Assembly (NCBI GenBank): GCA_003693705.1
Contig: RBZT01000623.1
Span: 1 to 64,000, forward strand
DNA: 64,000 bases
Direction: 5' to 3'
Source of the DNA: Polymyxa betae
Taxonomy: Eukaryota > Endomyxa > Phytomyxea > Plasmodiophorida > Plasmodiophoridae
Part shown: positions 10,405-21,209 of the stretch, in pieces
Position numbering within the stretch: the first letter of the stretch is position 1
Layout: the number at the start of each line of letters is the position of its first letter
The notes under the pieces: generated by a model
Databases searched by the model: none
Told to the model about the DNA's origin: nothing
Seen by the model: only the letters and a program-made list of their open reading frames with translations
Translations under genes and position numbers: made by a program

Positions 10405-10958
10405 CTGGACGGTGACTTCCCAGAATGTAAGCCAGATCGCCAACAGATTCTGCAATCCACGCAAATGTTGGATTATCTCGCAAAATCCGCAAATGTTTGC
10501 GTGTCTATTTTTCAAAATTCTTCACCAAGTCTGATTCGAACTAGAGAATAGAGATCATGGCTAACAGCTGGGTATTCTTTGCAGCCAATAACCCTTGTGA
10601 AAACATCATGATTTTGGAATTTTCCTGCAGAGAATTAGAGCTTGTTTCCTACAATTCGATGTGAAATCGATCAATAGCAATTCGTCGTGCCCTTCATCAA
10701 ACTGTACGATAAACATCTCAGAAACATTTTATAAGAATTGATTGCTAATACAATACGTATATGAGCTGATAGTCCCAGTTTTTAAGGTTGCATACCAGCA
10801 TATGGCCCATTTCTGAGATACTGCCTCTCGTATTGGGACATATCGCTCAACTATAATATCCATCGCCGTCGTCCATATCCGAGCCATCCTTCACCCAGGC
10901 CCGCCATACACCAGGATACATCTATTGGGCTGGGTGATCTTGGCCCATCGTTATCAGA
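10405..10958. other. Divergent intergenic region between ALKBH8 and Rho genes
   Basis: About 550 bp between two start codons pointing apart. No repeated motif or coding frame stands out; it should hold both promoters. Confidence 0.4.
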
Positions 10959-11605
10959 ATGGTGTCCTACAAGATTACGGCTCTAGGCGATGGAAATGTC
11001 GGCAAGACCTGCCTACTAATGAGTAAGATGTGATGTCAGATCACCCCAAATAGCTCTCAGATTATATCTGCATAGGCTATACGACCAATACATTCCCAGA
11101 AGATTACGCCCCGACCGTCTTCGATTCATACGAAACTGATATCGAAATTAAAGGAATGAAAGCACATCTCTCTCTAACAGATACTGGTTTGTATACAGCC
11201 GTGCTCTGCAATTTTATCTAATTGTTGCGATTAGCTGGGCAGGAAGATTTCGATAAATTACGGCCGTTATCGTATCACGGCACCGATTGCTTTGTTATCT
11301 GCTTCAGTGTCGCCAATCACATCTCGCTGACAAATATTAAACAGCGATGGCTGCCAGAGCTAAAGCAGCACAAGCAGAGCCAGGTCCCGTTTATATTAGT
11401 CGCCACCAAGATCGATTTACGAAACGAGAAACATCTGAAACTAATCAGCGAGGCTGAAGGCAGGGCGCTGGCCAAGGAGATCGGCGCCTATGGCTATATG
11501 GAATGTTCCGCCAAGACGCTGGCGGGATTACACGAGATCTTTGCCATGGCTGTCGAAGCTGCTCGCGCTCCCAGAACCAAATCGAAAACCTGTCATATCA
11601 TGTAA
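10959..11605 (+). CDS. Rho-family small GTPase
   Basis: Three exons (10959-11022, 11076-11186, 11235-11605; introns 53 and 48 nt) give 181 residues. G1 is GDGNVGKT, with Asn where Rac and Cdc42 usually have Ala. The effector loop is YTTNTFPEDYAPTVFDSY, containing the switch I Thr. G3 is DTAGQEDFDKLRPLSY, G4 is TKIDLR followed by a Rho insert-like stretch, and G5 is ECSAKT. The C-terminus is basic and ends CHIM, a CAAX box predicting prenylation and membrane attachment. Rho GTPases switch actin and polarity pathways through GEFs, GAPs and effectors. The fold and motifs are clear; the exact subgroup (Rac, Cdc42 or Rho) cannot be settled by eye. Confidence 0.93.
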
Positions 11606-11624
11606 ACATAAAAACAAAGCTCAA

Positions 11625-12127
11625 TGAATCCATCCGCCTCGAGATCAGTCTTGACGAGACATTCGCGACGAACGAAGTTCCGACGTCACGCGATTCGGGT
11701 CGCTGGACGACGCCGTGGATTTCCATGATTGGTTGGGCGGACTCGATTTTCGTCATAAGATTGTCGTTCAGGGTAACCACGAATTCAGTGCGGCCTGGAA
11801 GGCGGACGCCGCCCAGATCCTGCGCGTCTTCTGCGCCATGAACAGATCGACGATCTCCGCGTATTCGGCACCGACTGCTTCTGGTCGTGTACTGGACCGA
11901 ATCCGTATTACGGTTCCGACACCGATAGCGTGATCGCTCATAATCCTGCCAGAGGTCAACAGGACCTCGATCATGGCTGTCAATCGCTGCTGGAGCGGGT
12001 ACGACCGACTCGACCGCGATTAATTGTTAGCGGATCTGGATCGCTTCGTGGCACCGTTTTCGTCAACGCTGCCTGTGCTGACAATAAACATACCATAGCC
12101 GAAGATCCCGTCGTTCTCCATTTCTAA
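11625..12127 (+). pseudogene. Decayed MPPED/UPF0046-type metallophosphoesterase
   Basis: Fragments in at least two frames line up in order with this family. The first reads VTRFGSLDDAVDFHDWLG and then DFRHKIVVQGNHEF, which keeps the GNHE metal motif. A one-base shift near 11790-11830 leads to LLRHEQIDDLRVFGTDCFWS, HGCQSLLERVRPTRPRLIVS and GTVFVNAACAD, ending in PVVLHF. The N-terminal DxH and GD metal-ligand segments are missing or scrambled. The usual GHxH after RPRLIVS is replaced by GSGS. No in-frame start is available and no GT..AG pair explains the shift. I read it as a recently decayed gene just downstream of the Rho gene. A sequencing error could explain one break, but not the lost motifs. 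Confidence 0.7.
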
Positions 12128-12451
12128 GGTCGTACTGCCCACCGTATACGAACGCGATGTATAAATACGGATACCGTACTGATAAAGAACGCTTGCTGGC
12201 CAAGCGATGCTGAAACCCTAATCCCTAACCCCTGATCATCACATATCGAAATTTGCAAAAAACGTCCTGATTCTTGCTTGGCAGCTGTCAAACGAGACCT
12301 CGAACCCATAAAGCCTTAATGCCGTTTTGCTCGAAATGCAGGACATGCACCGTACTGGCCCCATGATGGGCATTGTTACATCACGGAGTTCCGAGTTTGT
12401 CTCCGCCATAATCACCATCACAGCCATGCTGATTCGCTAAAGGGGGTTCAG
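12128..12451. other. Intergenic region with CCCTAA-type motif
   Basis: About 320 bp before the TFIIB-like gene. At 12213-12232 there is AAACCCTAATCCCTAACCCC, a degenerate telomere-like run in the orientation opposite to most boxes in this window. No gene seen. Confidence 0.4.
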
Positions 12452-13561
12452 ATGGACGATAACGCTCGGAACTGTGTGGCGCCCTGCCCTGAGTGTCTGG
12501 ACCCGGCCCTCGTCCAGTATGAAGAGCTGCAAGGCGGATTCGTCTGTATCGGCTGTGGCGCCGTCCTATCCCAGCACATGATCACCGAGCTGCCATCGAC
12601 CTGGAACGAATCCGACAAAGGCACGCAGGTCGGCGGCAGCTTCGTGAACGCCGAGACCGGCGCTGGACCATTCTTATCGCAGAGCGCACGTCATGGCTCT
12701 CGACGCATTTACAATCCGGTCTCCGACTATCAACGACGAAATCGCATTCATCGGCTGTGTCAGCAGCTCGGCCTGCCAGCCGACATCACCGATCAAGTCG
12801 TGAATCTCGCGGCGGCGTCTGAGCAGAAAGGATGGCCGGCTGAGGTCGCCTGCGTTTATACGATTTGTCGTGGTCGTGGTCGCGATATCACGTTTTCGGA
12901 TGTGTGCAAAGCGGCGTGTGTCTCACGACGGCTGGCCGGACGCTGCCTGAGGAGGCTTCATTCATCAGACGAGGAGAGTTGGAACCCTAATAGATTCGCG
13001 AAGAGGGCGTTGACTTTGTTGGAGTGCTCATTCGAGGATGAAAAGGCAGCGCTGGCGCTGCTGCAGTTTATGCGATCGTCGTTGTCGTCGAAGCAGCCAC
13101 ATTTAAGTGCTTATGCTGCTGTCGTTATTGTGGCATCGTCAAAGAGGACATTACCAGCGATCTCGGAGATCGCCGAGAAGCTGTCGGTTGGCGTTCGTTC
13201 GCTTCAAAATCGTATCATGCTCACCAAGAAGATGCTGTTGGTGATTGGAAAGATTCTTCCCCTCGGGATTGTAATGACAATCAGCAACGTGCATTTGTAT
13301 TTTCATCTCATCATTGAAAATCTGTCTCTATTATCGGATCTGCAAGAGACCAGGAATAATGTTGGCGAAGACGCCATGCTGAAGGAGTATCAGGACGTCA
13401 TCGCCAAGTTTGGTCCGAGAATAGAGCCTGAAGTAGCCAGGTCAGATAGCAGCTCGAGTGATCTGGAGTCAATGTCAGATGGTGAAGCCAGTATGTATAT
13501 TCGTTCGGAAAAGGAGACCCAAGATCAGCTCAGTCTGCAGAGAAGATTAAGCTGTAGATAG
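12452..13561 (+). CDS. TFIIB/BRF-like general transcription factor
   Basis: A single frame of 369 residues. An N-terminal zinc ribbon is visible (CPECLDPALVQYEELQGGFV, then CIGCG, residues 12-37), followed by a B-reader/linker-like segment. Two cyclin-like repeats follow: RRNRIHRLCQQLGLPADI and VACVYTICRGRGRDITFSDV in the first; FMRSSLSSKQPHLSAYAAVV, then ISEIAEKLSVGVRSLQNR in the second. This is the TFIIB fold, which bridges TBP to an RNA polymerase. The stretch GGSFVNAETGAG after the ribbon resembles BRF (RNA polymerase III) more than TFIIB. The C-terminus is acidic and serine-rich. The second repeat looks divergent near LGIVMTISNVHLYFH, which might hide an unspliced intron, but I could not find an in-frame one. 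Confidence 0.8.
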   Translation: MDDNARNCVAPCPECLDPALVQYEELQGGFVCIGCGAVLSQHMITELPSTWNESDKGTQVGGSFVNAETGAGPFLSQSARHGSRRIYNPVSDYQRRNRIHRLCQQLGLPADITDQVVNLAAASEQKGWPAEVACVYTICRGRGRDITFSDVCKAACVSRRLAGRCLRRLHSSDEESWNPNRFAKRALTLLECSFEDEKAALALLQFMRSSLSSKQPHLSAYAAVVIVASSKRTLPAISEIAEKLSVGVRSLQNRIMLTKKMLLVIGKILPLGIVMTISNVHLYFHLIIENLSLLSDLQETRNNVGEDAMLKEYQDVIAKFGPRIEPEVARSDSSSSDLESMSDGEASMYIRSEKETQDQLSLQRRLSCR

Positions 13562-13854
13562 CCCAACCCAACGCCAAATCATTTTTATTTAACTTGTCAC
13601 TGTAATATAAATTAAAACTAAATTATAGAATTTTACTGAATCTGAAGAAAAAAATAACGAAGTCAATATAAATGAGATTTGCATTAAGCAACCATCTACG
13701 CCTTCCAGACGTGATTCATTTGTGGCGAAAATGAATGACGGAAGATGATTCAACATCAGGAACATGTTCCCTGCAGAATGGCTTAATCGACTCAGTGTAA
13801 TCTTCTTCGAGAATCTAAGGTTTGGGTCCAAGGAACCTGCTCGGATCCAAGAAC

Positions 13855-14790
13855 ATGTCGGCGTTATTGCAAATGAGCCTAGATGGGAAACGATTCCATG
13901 GTCGATGGACGGAGTCGTTACAGCATTGCATCACCAAGAGCGAATTCGATTCGGAACTACGACGAATTAATTGTGAAGTCTCAAGGCACATGAACCGGAA
14001 GAGTTCAGCCGCCAATCTCGCATACGCTCTGCCGTTCATCTGCATCCCTTTTGGCATTCTGCTTATCGTGCTGTCGTTCCAACAAGAGAAATGGCCCTTT
14101 ATCGTTGCCGGTGTTGTTCTGAGTATGTCCGGATGCATTGGGGGCGTACTTTTCCGTTCAGTGCTTGGCCTGGTTCTGACGCTATGTGGTATCGTCTTGG
14201 CTATCATTCCATACGCAGATAAGACAGCCTGGGTGTGCATCTTCATCGGCACCATCTTAGCTATTGGAGGCTGTATTGGCTTGATGGCTATTGCTCTACG
14301 ACACAATCAAGTTCTCAGATCGTCGCGAATTCTTGTGGTTCTGTTACCAATCTCGATCGTGTTTTTCTGTGTCCCATTGGGAAATTTGGAATATCCAGCT
14401 GTGATGATCTGCACTGGTATAGTCCTCATCATCACTGGTATTCTGGGCGGTATCGACGCCGTCTCCAGACGCTCCAGGCAAATGGCCAAATGCATAGAAG
14501 ATCTCCGAATTGTAATCGATCAGTTGAACCAGCGCTATGCCAACCGTCTGATTTGGACATTGATTGAGCGTAACAACGAAACTAGAGGAAAGTTTGACAG
14601 GACTATGGAGATTTCAGTTGAGGTCGACCCCAAATGCCCAAACAACCAGAACGAAAACAAAGCGCGTAAAGGGCAGCAACAATATGCACAACCGCCGGTA
14701 ATCAACGTCATCGTAAACAATGGTGATGCAGGAGCCGGACATGTTGCAACGCCACGAAACGATGTCGCGGTAGACATGCCTCGAAACTGA
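13855..14790 (+). CDS. Multi-pass membrane protein of unknown function
   Basis: From the first in-frame ATG (13855) the frame encodes 311 residues without introns. An N-terminal cytosolic stretch (ITKSEFDSELRRINCEVSRH) is followed by about seven hydrophobic helices between residues 50 and 205 (for example YALPFICIPFGILLIVLSF, IVFFCVPLGNL and AVMICTGIVLIITGILGG). A hydrophilic C-terminal tail of about 105 residues follows, rich in Asn, Gln and Pro. There is no cleavable signal. The N-terminal F..EL..IN pattern is loosely reminiscent of Golgin-A7/Erf4 proteins, but I would not name it on that basis. It lies downstream of the TFIIB-like gene in the same direction, about 290 bp away. Confidence 0.7.
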   Translation: MSALLQMSLDGKRFHGRWTESLQHCITKSEFDSELRRINCEVSRHMNRKSSAANLAYALPFICIPFGILLIVLSFQQEKWPFIVAGVVLSMSGCIGGVLFRSVLGLVLTLCGIVLAIIPYADKTAWVCIFIGTILAIGGCIGLMAIALRHNQVLRSSRILVVLLPISIVFFCVPLGNLEYPAVMICTGIVLIITGILGGIDAVSRRSRQMAKCIEDLRIVIDQLNQRYANRLIWTLIERNNETRGKFDRTMEISVEVDPKCPNNQNENKARKGQQQYAQPPVINVIVNNGDAGAGHVATPRNDVAVDMPRN

Positions 14791-14835
14791 TCGCTAAACA
14801 CTGAATAAACTCGCAACGAGACCGCCATTTTCCGA

Positions 14836-15998
14836 TTACAATGATAATCCGAGATGTTTACCGATTAGTTCAGAGACATTGGCAGGAATCATTTCTGGAC
14901 TTTGCGCAATCAATATTGATCTCGTAGCAAACTTCACACCCGCAGCTTCCTCGTATTCACGCAGCGATCTTTCCTTCCCCAATCCATACTTCTTAATATC
15001 TCTCGTAACTTCTGGAAGATCATCGATAGTTACAGAAGTGCTTGGGCATCCAAGTATGGTTAGCAATCGAAATTTTGCAATAGCAGTGCGGCGTCCTCGC
15101 GCCGGCGTATTGGTAATCTCTCGAAATGTGGGTCGGTATGATCTGGACCATTTTGTCAGGAGCAGCGTTTTCAGCGGCACGAAGAAATCGTATCCGGAGG
15201 TGTAAAGACGAGCAGCCATTAACGACTCTTCACCAAAGAAGAGACCGAACAAAGATGGATCGTAAGGGCAATCCTGAACAATCGTGCCTTCACTGAAACT
15301 GAACCCAGCCGCCCAGAAATTATGCCTTATTGGTTCCGTGGCACAATCAGAGAGCGTTAAGGGCCTCCCAACAATACGCAGCAACCCATCAGTTTCGTTA
15401 AACTCGAGAGGCTCGAGACGAATAGGTCCTGGATTCTGGTTGAAAACAGCATCAGCTTGTCGTTGGCTTTGTTCACCAAGACCATTATATCCATGCGGAT
15501 AGCTTGAGATAATTGGTTTGGGAGAGATCCGTTTAGCAGCATTCCATTCGCTGATTAAGTCTTCGTCAAAATTTTCCCGAAACATAGTGTGTGAGTCGAT
15601 TTGGAGATAAAATCTTTCTCCACGATATAACTGATCTTGTATCAGATATCGAGCAAAACCTGGACCTCCAGCATCGGTATGCTTCAAGAAAATTTGCCTG
15701 ATTTGTCCATGAAACATCTCCTTAGGCATGTGTCCCGATAAATGCGGATCGTTTTCAGCATCATACTGCCAGCAGATTCCAAATACAATTCGATGCGGGT
15801 TCCTGGCAAACATTCAAAAACAAACGATGAATCCCAAAGTCAATTCAACTTCGCCCTATTCATCGCGCTCCTGACAGTCCATTGTGTCTCTAGAATTCAT
15901 TAAAATGAAATGAGACAAAGCAGAATCAGGGCGATAGATGGCGACCAACCGGAGTCGCGATAGCTTGCAATGGAAATAAAGATCTTGTCTGACGACAT
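14836..15998 (-). CDS. Skp1-type hydroxyproline GlcNAc-transferase (GT60), cytosolic
   Basis: Three exons (15998-15950, 15889-15850, 15802-14836; introns 60 and 47 nt) give 351 residues. The protein starts MSSDKIFISIASYRDS, the GT60 opening strand, with no signal peptide or membrane anchor, so it should act in the cytosol. The short second exon restores TVRSAMNRAKNPHRIVFGIC. Then come GGPGFARYLIQDQLY, the DxD-type motif ERFYLQIDSHTMF, ISSYPHGYNGLGE and FSFSEGTIVQDCPYDPSLFG with LFFGEESLMAARLYTSGYD. In Dictyostelium and Toxoplasma, Gnt1 adds GlcNAc to a hydroxyproline of Skp1, coupling oxygen to SCF ubiquitin ligases. Substrate here is inferred. The family also includes O-glycosyltransferases of mucin-like targets, but those are membrane-anchored. 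Confidence 0.88.
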
Positions 15999-16646
15999 TG
16001 AAATAACAATGACAATCAGAGGGCACGGTGACCTGCACTGCCTCACTGATCACGTTACAAACCAGGCCGCGCCCTCCCTGCAAATGATCGAGATGGCTCC
16101 ATCTAACGGAGGTGGCTGCGCTTCTAGGTTCAGAATCCAGATGATAAGTGATAGGTCGGCTGGAAGGCTGCATGACGGGACCTCAATCATCATAGAAAAG
16201 GATTGCGTTTGCCATATAAAGCTCTTCCTTTCGCTGATAGCCATATAAATCATAAATTCAACAGGTCCCAGCTTTTTGAGAATATCAACTTCAAAATTCA
16301 AGAAAGCCATAATAAAAGCTGCTTTCTTATCAAGTCATTCAAGATAGAGCGAAGAAAGTTATTTACCATTGCCGGGCAGCTGGACTTTTCAGTAGACGCT
16401 GCTGCTCTTCGCAAAACAAGAGATTCCAAGATGTCTAGCTAGCAGAGCTGCGAAGCACCAAGAGTTTCTCCCAATGATATTGATTCTGGATGCAGATGAA
16501 TTACTTAAAAGAAGAAGGCTGGCGATGGAATTAAATGGAGAGGCCGCATCACTGTCGTCGTAATTTTGCAGTGAAGAATCCCATAGAGATCAGATAAGCC
16601 ACGTTCATTTATATTATGCATACAATAGGGTGAAGTTGGGTTACTA
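15999..16646. other. Intergenic, no gene recognised
   Basis: About 650 bp upstream of the GT60 gene. Overlapping frames of 80-105 codons on both strands (15970-16310) have no recognisable similarity and I treat them as chance, although a small unknown gene on the minus strand (16310-16050) cannot be excluded. Confidence 0.35.
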
Positions 16647-18527
16647 TTACAATGACGCCGATAACAAATTGCCATCCTGCTCGCCAGCTGATTCGACAGC
16701 CTTGCGGCAGGGGTCACTTGACATCCTTGCAATCTCGGTGGCCGGGCAGGGCTCGGGAACTTTGACAACCAGATCAGCTGACCTGTCTGAAGGTATCCTG
16801 TATTGCTGCAAGATCTCGGCATTGGCATGAGTTGCAGCTTCAACGTTTAAGGCAAGAGTTCGGTTATCTTCGAGCTCCAAGCGAATAAACTTCCTCTTCT
16901 GTCTCCGAGCTTCTTCATAAAGCTCAACTAAATGGCGAAGATTCTGGATTGGGACGTCGTCGCATTTGTAAACCTGGAGATTGGACAGATCCGAATAACC
17001 GGCATTAACTTGATGAGCGAGAACCTGACTCAGAATGACAACCTGCTCATCGCGCTTCTTGATAACTGCATTCATAGCCAAATCGCAGAGACGACGTGGG
17101 CTTCGATTAAACCAATCCTCACCAAATTCATGAAGATACGGCTGAACTAACGGGCAGAAGACAAGGCCGGCGGCAATGAAATATTGTGGCGTCCTATCGT
17201 ATTGATGGACTGGGACTAAATGTGCTTCAGGCCACAGCGGCAGCTGCATCTTGATGATTTCGCCATGGCGAAGAACTTCTATATCGCAGAGCTCTTTCTC
17301 GAACTTCATCGAGATCAGGTAATCGAAAGAGATGCGCTCACGACCACGCCAAGCAATAGTCCCATCGCTAGCAATCGTGTGACCATCGAAAGAGATCAGC
17401 ACGTCGTTCTCCTTGATGAAGTCGGCGGCTGGAGACAAAGGTCGAACTTTGTTGACAAGGACGCCGACGCCCGGTGTTGGAATTCCGAAAAACTCACGCA
17501 AACTGCTGTTTTCGGTTGGCTTGGGCCAGTATCAGCGAAGCGACTTCGCGAGAGAAACTTCACTAACCTGGCAGGCAATACCCAGAGAGCAAAACCCCTG
17601 GGTAGTTGGCGAGCGTATTGACTGCTGAAGGAAATGCTGGATAACAGGGACAGGAATGATAAAGCCACAATTTTCTGATCCCAAATGCGTCTGAAATGCG
17701 ACTCCAGCCACCTAAAGCACTGAACATTTCTATCTGAATCTGATATCGAACTCGAGACCTTTCCATCCATCAAAGCCGGGCCGCCTGAGTTTCCAGGATT
17801 TATGGCAGCATCGATCTGAACGGCCAGCAACGACGACGCCCCATGGCAATACTACAATGATGCCTCAGAATCATTGCTGACTGATTTCATCGGTTGCACC
17901 TGTTGCGGCTCGACACGTGAGACGACTCCAGACGTGACACACAAATTATCACCACAGCTTGGCTGTGAGCTTATCTTAGCAATCCCGAATGCAATCGATC
18001 GAGATGGTTCTTACGTATCCGGCAACAACGATCTTGTCTTGCATCTTGGGAATGTCACCCAGCTCTAGTCCAGGAAGATCCTGCCAGAATTGCGGGTCGT
18101 CCACTTCCAGCAATGCAAGATCGCAATCGTGATTGACGAATTTCGCTCGAGCATTGTATTTCACAGGGCTCCCGTGCTTTCGAATCTGGATCCAGTTCTG
18201 ATCGGCAACGACCTGCGATTGCTTTAATGTCGAGTTCAATCACAAGAGACGATCATACATGAGCGTTTGTGAGAATTCGCCTGCCGTCAAGTACGAATCC
18301 GCTCCCGGTGGCTTCGCGTTGCGGTTTCTTTTGCCATGGAAGAATCTGAAACCCGATAACAGAATCAGTCCGAGCTTGAGGCACATTCCCGGCACCCGTA
18401 CGTAATTCGGCGACGAGTTCACAGAATATATTTTCAAGACTGAATCTAGAAACGCGTTGCTGGTCGATAGCCAGCGGGACGTGAGAGCTGGCGGCGCGCT
18501 CCTCATCACAAAACGTCGAAGCAGCAT
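16647..18527 (-). CDS. DEG10-like HtrA serine protease, probably mitochondrial
   Basis: Seven exons with six introns (56, 46, 52, 48, 47 and 48 nt from 5' to 3') encode 527 residues and keep frame. The chosen ATG (18527) opens an Arg/Ser-rich, acid-poor presequence [20 protein letters not shown]. The trypsin-like domain shows the full triad: His in [13 protein letters not shown], Asp in [10 protein letters not shown] and Ser in [18 protein letters not shown] domain ([27 protein letters not shown]) is followed by the second conserved C-terminal region ([51 protein letters not shown]). This order matches plant DEG10 and fungal or protist relatives, ATP-independent proteases of protein quality control. 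The last 45 residues are not conserved. Confidence 0.93.
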
Positions 18528-18767
18528 TTTTTGTTGCAGCCGACCCTGCAAATCTGCCAAAGCGGCGACCCTCTCGAATTACGCACTCCGAAAATAGATT
18601 TGCTCAAAATCAAAAGTTTCGTAATCCATAGGAACCGCCGGCATCGGTTCAAACTTGTAATCGACTTCAACTTCGATTCTTTCTTATTGAAGATGACAGC
18701 TTAATGTTAGAATCCAATTGACTGACTTTATTGTAGGCGTAAGTTAGAGCTGTCGGTTTCGCTCGAA

Positions 18768-18983
18768 TCATTTCTGTAAAGCATCTTCAAGCATCTTTCT
18801 GCTGGCCGCCACCCTCTTAGCGGTTAATCTGGTTTCGAACTCATCTGAATCAACGTTGAAGCCTAGTCTTCCGAATGTCGGATGCTTCTTACAGAATCCG
18901 CTTCTGATCAGGAAATATTCTATACCGGCGCCTGCAATAAACGCTCCTGCGGCTATTCTCTTCAAAACTTGCTGGTACGTCAT
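18768..18983 (-). CDS. Small single-pass membrane protein, unknown
   Basis: From ATG 18983 the frame gives 71 residues. A short N-terminus (MTYQQVLKR) is followed by one hydrophobic helix (IAAGAFIAGAGIEYFLIRSG) and a basic tail ending in KRVAASRKMLEDALQK. This resembles small mitochondrial inner-membrane proteins in size and topology, but I do not recognise the family. The frame stays open upstream for 20 codons to a possible acceptor (GTTTTTAG), so an upstream exon may exist. It lies between the DEG10-like gene (same strand) and LSM14 (opposite strand). Confidence 0.55.
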   Translation of the reverse strand: MTYQQVLKRIAAGAFIAGAGIEYFLIRSGFCKKHPTFGRLGFNVDSDEFETRLTAKRVAASRKMLEDALQK

Positions 18984-19449
18984 AACGTCAACTTCAACCT
19001 TTGGCGACCACTCTGACGCCTTCCGAGGACGGATTTCTCGCAAAAACTAAAAACATTCCAAACACTCATCTTACATCTATAACAAAAACAGAAAGAAACA
19101 AAGATATACTTTTTGGGAAAATCTGCCACAGACAAGTGATTCTGCAATTCCAGCGTAAATCAGTACAATTATGACAGGTCGTTCCTTGGGTCGTAATCAG
19201 ATGATTGTCCATGGTGAGAGTAATCAGCTAGAAATGGAGCCAAGTAAGAAGAATGTGTGTGTGAGAGAGGGAGAGAGAGAGAGAGATAGAGAGACAAAAG
19301 ATAGATAAATGAACGAAGCAGAGGAGAACAGAGACGTCAAGTGAAACGTCGCTATCCGTGTTACAACTCCTGTGGCTCTCTTGTCCCAAACAAGTCTCAT
19401 TTTTATCTTGTCTTAGTTCCTGCTGTCGTCTTGGCCGACGTCGACGCCC
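18984..19449. other. Intergenic region upstream of LSM14, with GA microsatellite
   Basis: Contains an interrupted GA/GTGA run near 19255-19295. No gene recognised. It should hold the LSM14 promoter. Confidence 0.4.
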
Positions 19450-21209
19450 ATGGCTGCCGTCCCCTATATCGGCTCCAAGATCAGCTTGATTTCCAAATCC
19501 GATCTAAGATATGAAGGGACACTGTTCACCATTGATCCTGCGAACTCGACGGTGTCGTTGTCGAATGGTTTAATCGCTATGCAGTATGTGGATGGGCTGC
19601 TGATTTATTCTCGTAGTTGTGTGCTTTGGTTCAGAAGACCGTCTTCCAGAAGTGACGCCAGGCTTAGATACTGTCTATCCGTTCCTTATATTCAAGGGCG
19701 CCGATATCAAAAATTTATATGTTATTGAAGATATTGACACAGCGGCCCAATCACAATCAGCGCCTCCAAATGATCCAGCTATTGTCGGCACGTCAGCACC
19801 AGCTCAATCGCCCAACGCCGCTGTTATTGCTGCTGCAAAGGCTAAGGTAAGAATGCCAGGTTCTAACTACAATTTACACTGTTCTAATAAGGATTGTTTT
19901 ACAGTCAGATGCTGAGAAAGCAGATAAGCTGTTAGCTAAGCAAATGTCGAAAACTTCAATCTCCGGCCATGTGGAGCCTCCGCCCTCCCATCCAGCTGGA
20001 TTCACCCCAAGGCAAATACCAGCTTCACAATTTGGATATGGCTATCAACCCCAAGGCATGTTTTATACTCCTCCTGGTCCTTATAATCCGGCATTCTCTG
20101 GAATGTATGCACCACCACCAATGCCCTATTATTCGAAAAACACTGCTCCAACAGATTTCAGGCAATCGCCTGCATCAAATGCGTCGCAAGCCGACTACAG
20201 ACAGCACTCGTCGGGTTTGCAATTTCCACCACCCCCGCCCTCGCAATCTCAGAGCCGCCCAGCTCAATCGCTTAATCGCAATCAGCCTACTTCAAGCGAA
20301 AGCGAATCTGCTTCTCGGCCAACGTCTCAGAGCCGCCCAGCTCAATCGCTTAATCGCAATCAGCCTACTTCAAACGAAAGCGAATTTGCTCTTCGGCCAA
20401 CGACTCAGAGCCGCCCAGCTCAATCGCTCAATCGCAATCAGCCTACTTCAAGCGAAAGCGAGTCTGCTCCTCGGCCAACGTCTTTGCAAGCTACCGCAAA
20501 AGCTACTACTGTTATGTCAGGTTATGATGGTTATTCTGGTCCCGGCACTGCACGATATCTAGAATCTCGACGTTTCAAGTCAGCTGTTGTTAAGGGCGCC
20601 AACTCGTCCCTCAAGATTGATGAATCAAGCATTGACACCGAATTTGACTTCCAATCATCGAACTCGCGATTCGATAAGGAGTCATATATTAGGGATCAAG
20701 CTAGTCCTCGTGATGATCAAGACTCTGTCAATCCAGAACCAGCCGACTCTGAAATTCCTTCTCCAAAAATTGTTAATCCGTTGTTGAGAAAGTATGACAA
20801 ATCATCCTCATTCTTCGATGATATTTCACTGGATCGCGACGAACGAGGACGCAGAGAGAACAGGCGCGGGCAGAATGAAGAGACGTTTGGTACGATTGCT
20901 GCTGGATACACCGCTTCCAATTATCGCCGGAACTTCAATCGAAATCGCAGAGGAAGACCGAGCAATCCATCTCGACGCAATAACGCTTCTGATGGCGTTG
21001 CTGCTGCACCACAAAGCCCGATTAGACGAACGGGTCAGCAGTCGCCAAGGTCAAGAGGCAGTCCAAGAAATGGCAGCAAAGGAAGACGTCGTGGAGGTCG
21101 TCGCGGTCAGTCAGGCACCCCTCCTGAACAGGAAAGCCGCCCACGTACCGGTAATGGCAAGCGCTTTACAAGACAGCCAGCCAGCGATAGCAATACTCCA
21201 TCAGTATGA
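19450..21209 (+). CDS. LSM14: LSM14/Scd6/RAP55 mRNP protein
   Basis: Three exons with introns at 19568-19616 (49 nt) and 19847-19904 (58 nt) give 550 residues. The N-terminal LSm14 domain reads [37 protein letters not shown], then [13 protein letters not shown] and [17 protein letters not shown] long Pro/Ser/Gln-rich linker follows, with three 26-residue tandem repeats. Then come the FDF motif ([18 protein letters not shown]), an FFD box ([16 protein letters not shown]) and a TFG box ([17 protein letters not shown]). The end is rich in RG and Arg/Gly motifs. Scd6/LSM14 represses translation and promotes decapping in P-bodies through eIF4G and Dhh1/DDX6. All three diagnostic motifs are present in the right order, so the assignment is firm. 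Confidence 0.94.
20247..20480 (+). repeat. Three tandem 78-bp repeats inside LSM14
   Basis: Copies begin at about 20247, 20325 and 20403 and encode 26-residue units starting [16 protein letters not shown]. They differ at only a few bases, so the amplification is recent or homogenised. The repeats keep frame. Confidence 0.9.

Noticed and set aside
16050-16310. An 87-codon minus-strand frame between GT60 and DEG10
   Set aside because: No similarity, and it overlaps equally open frames on the other strand; left as intergenic.
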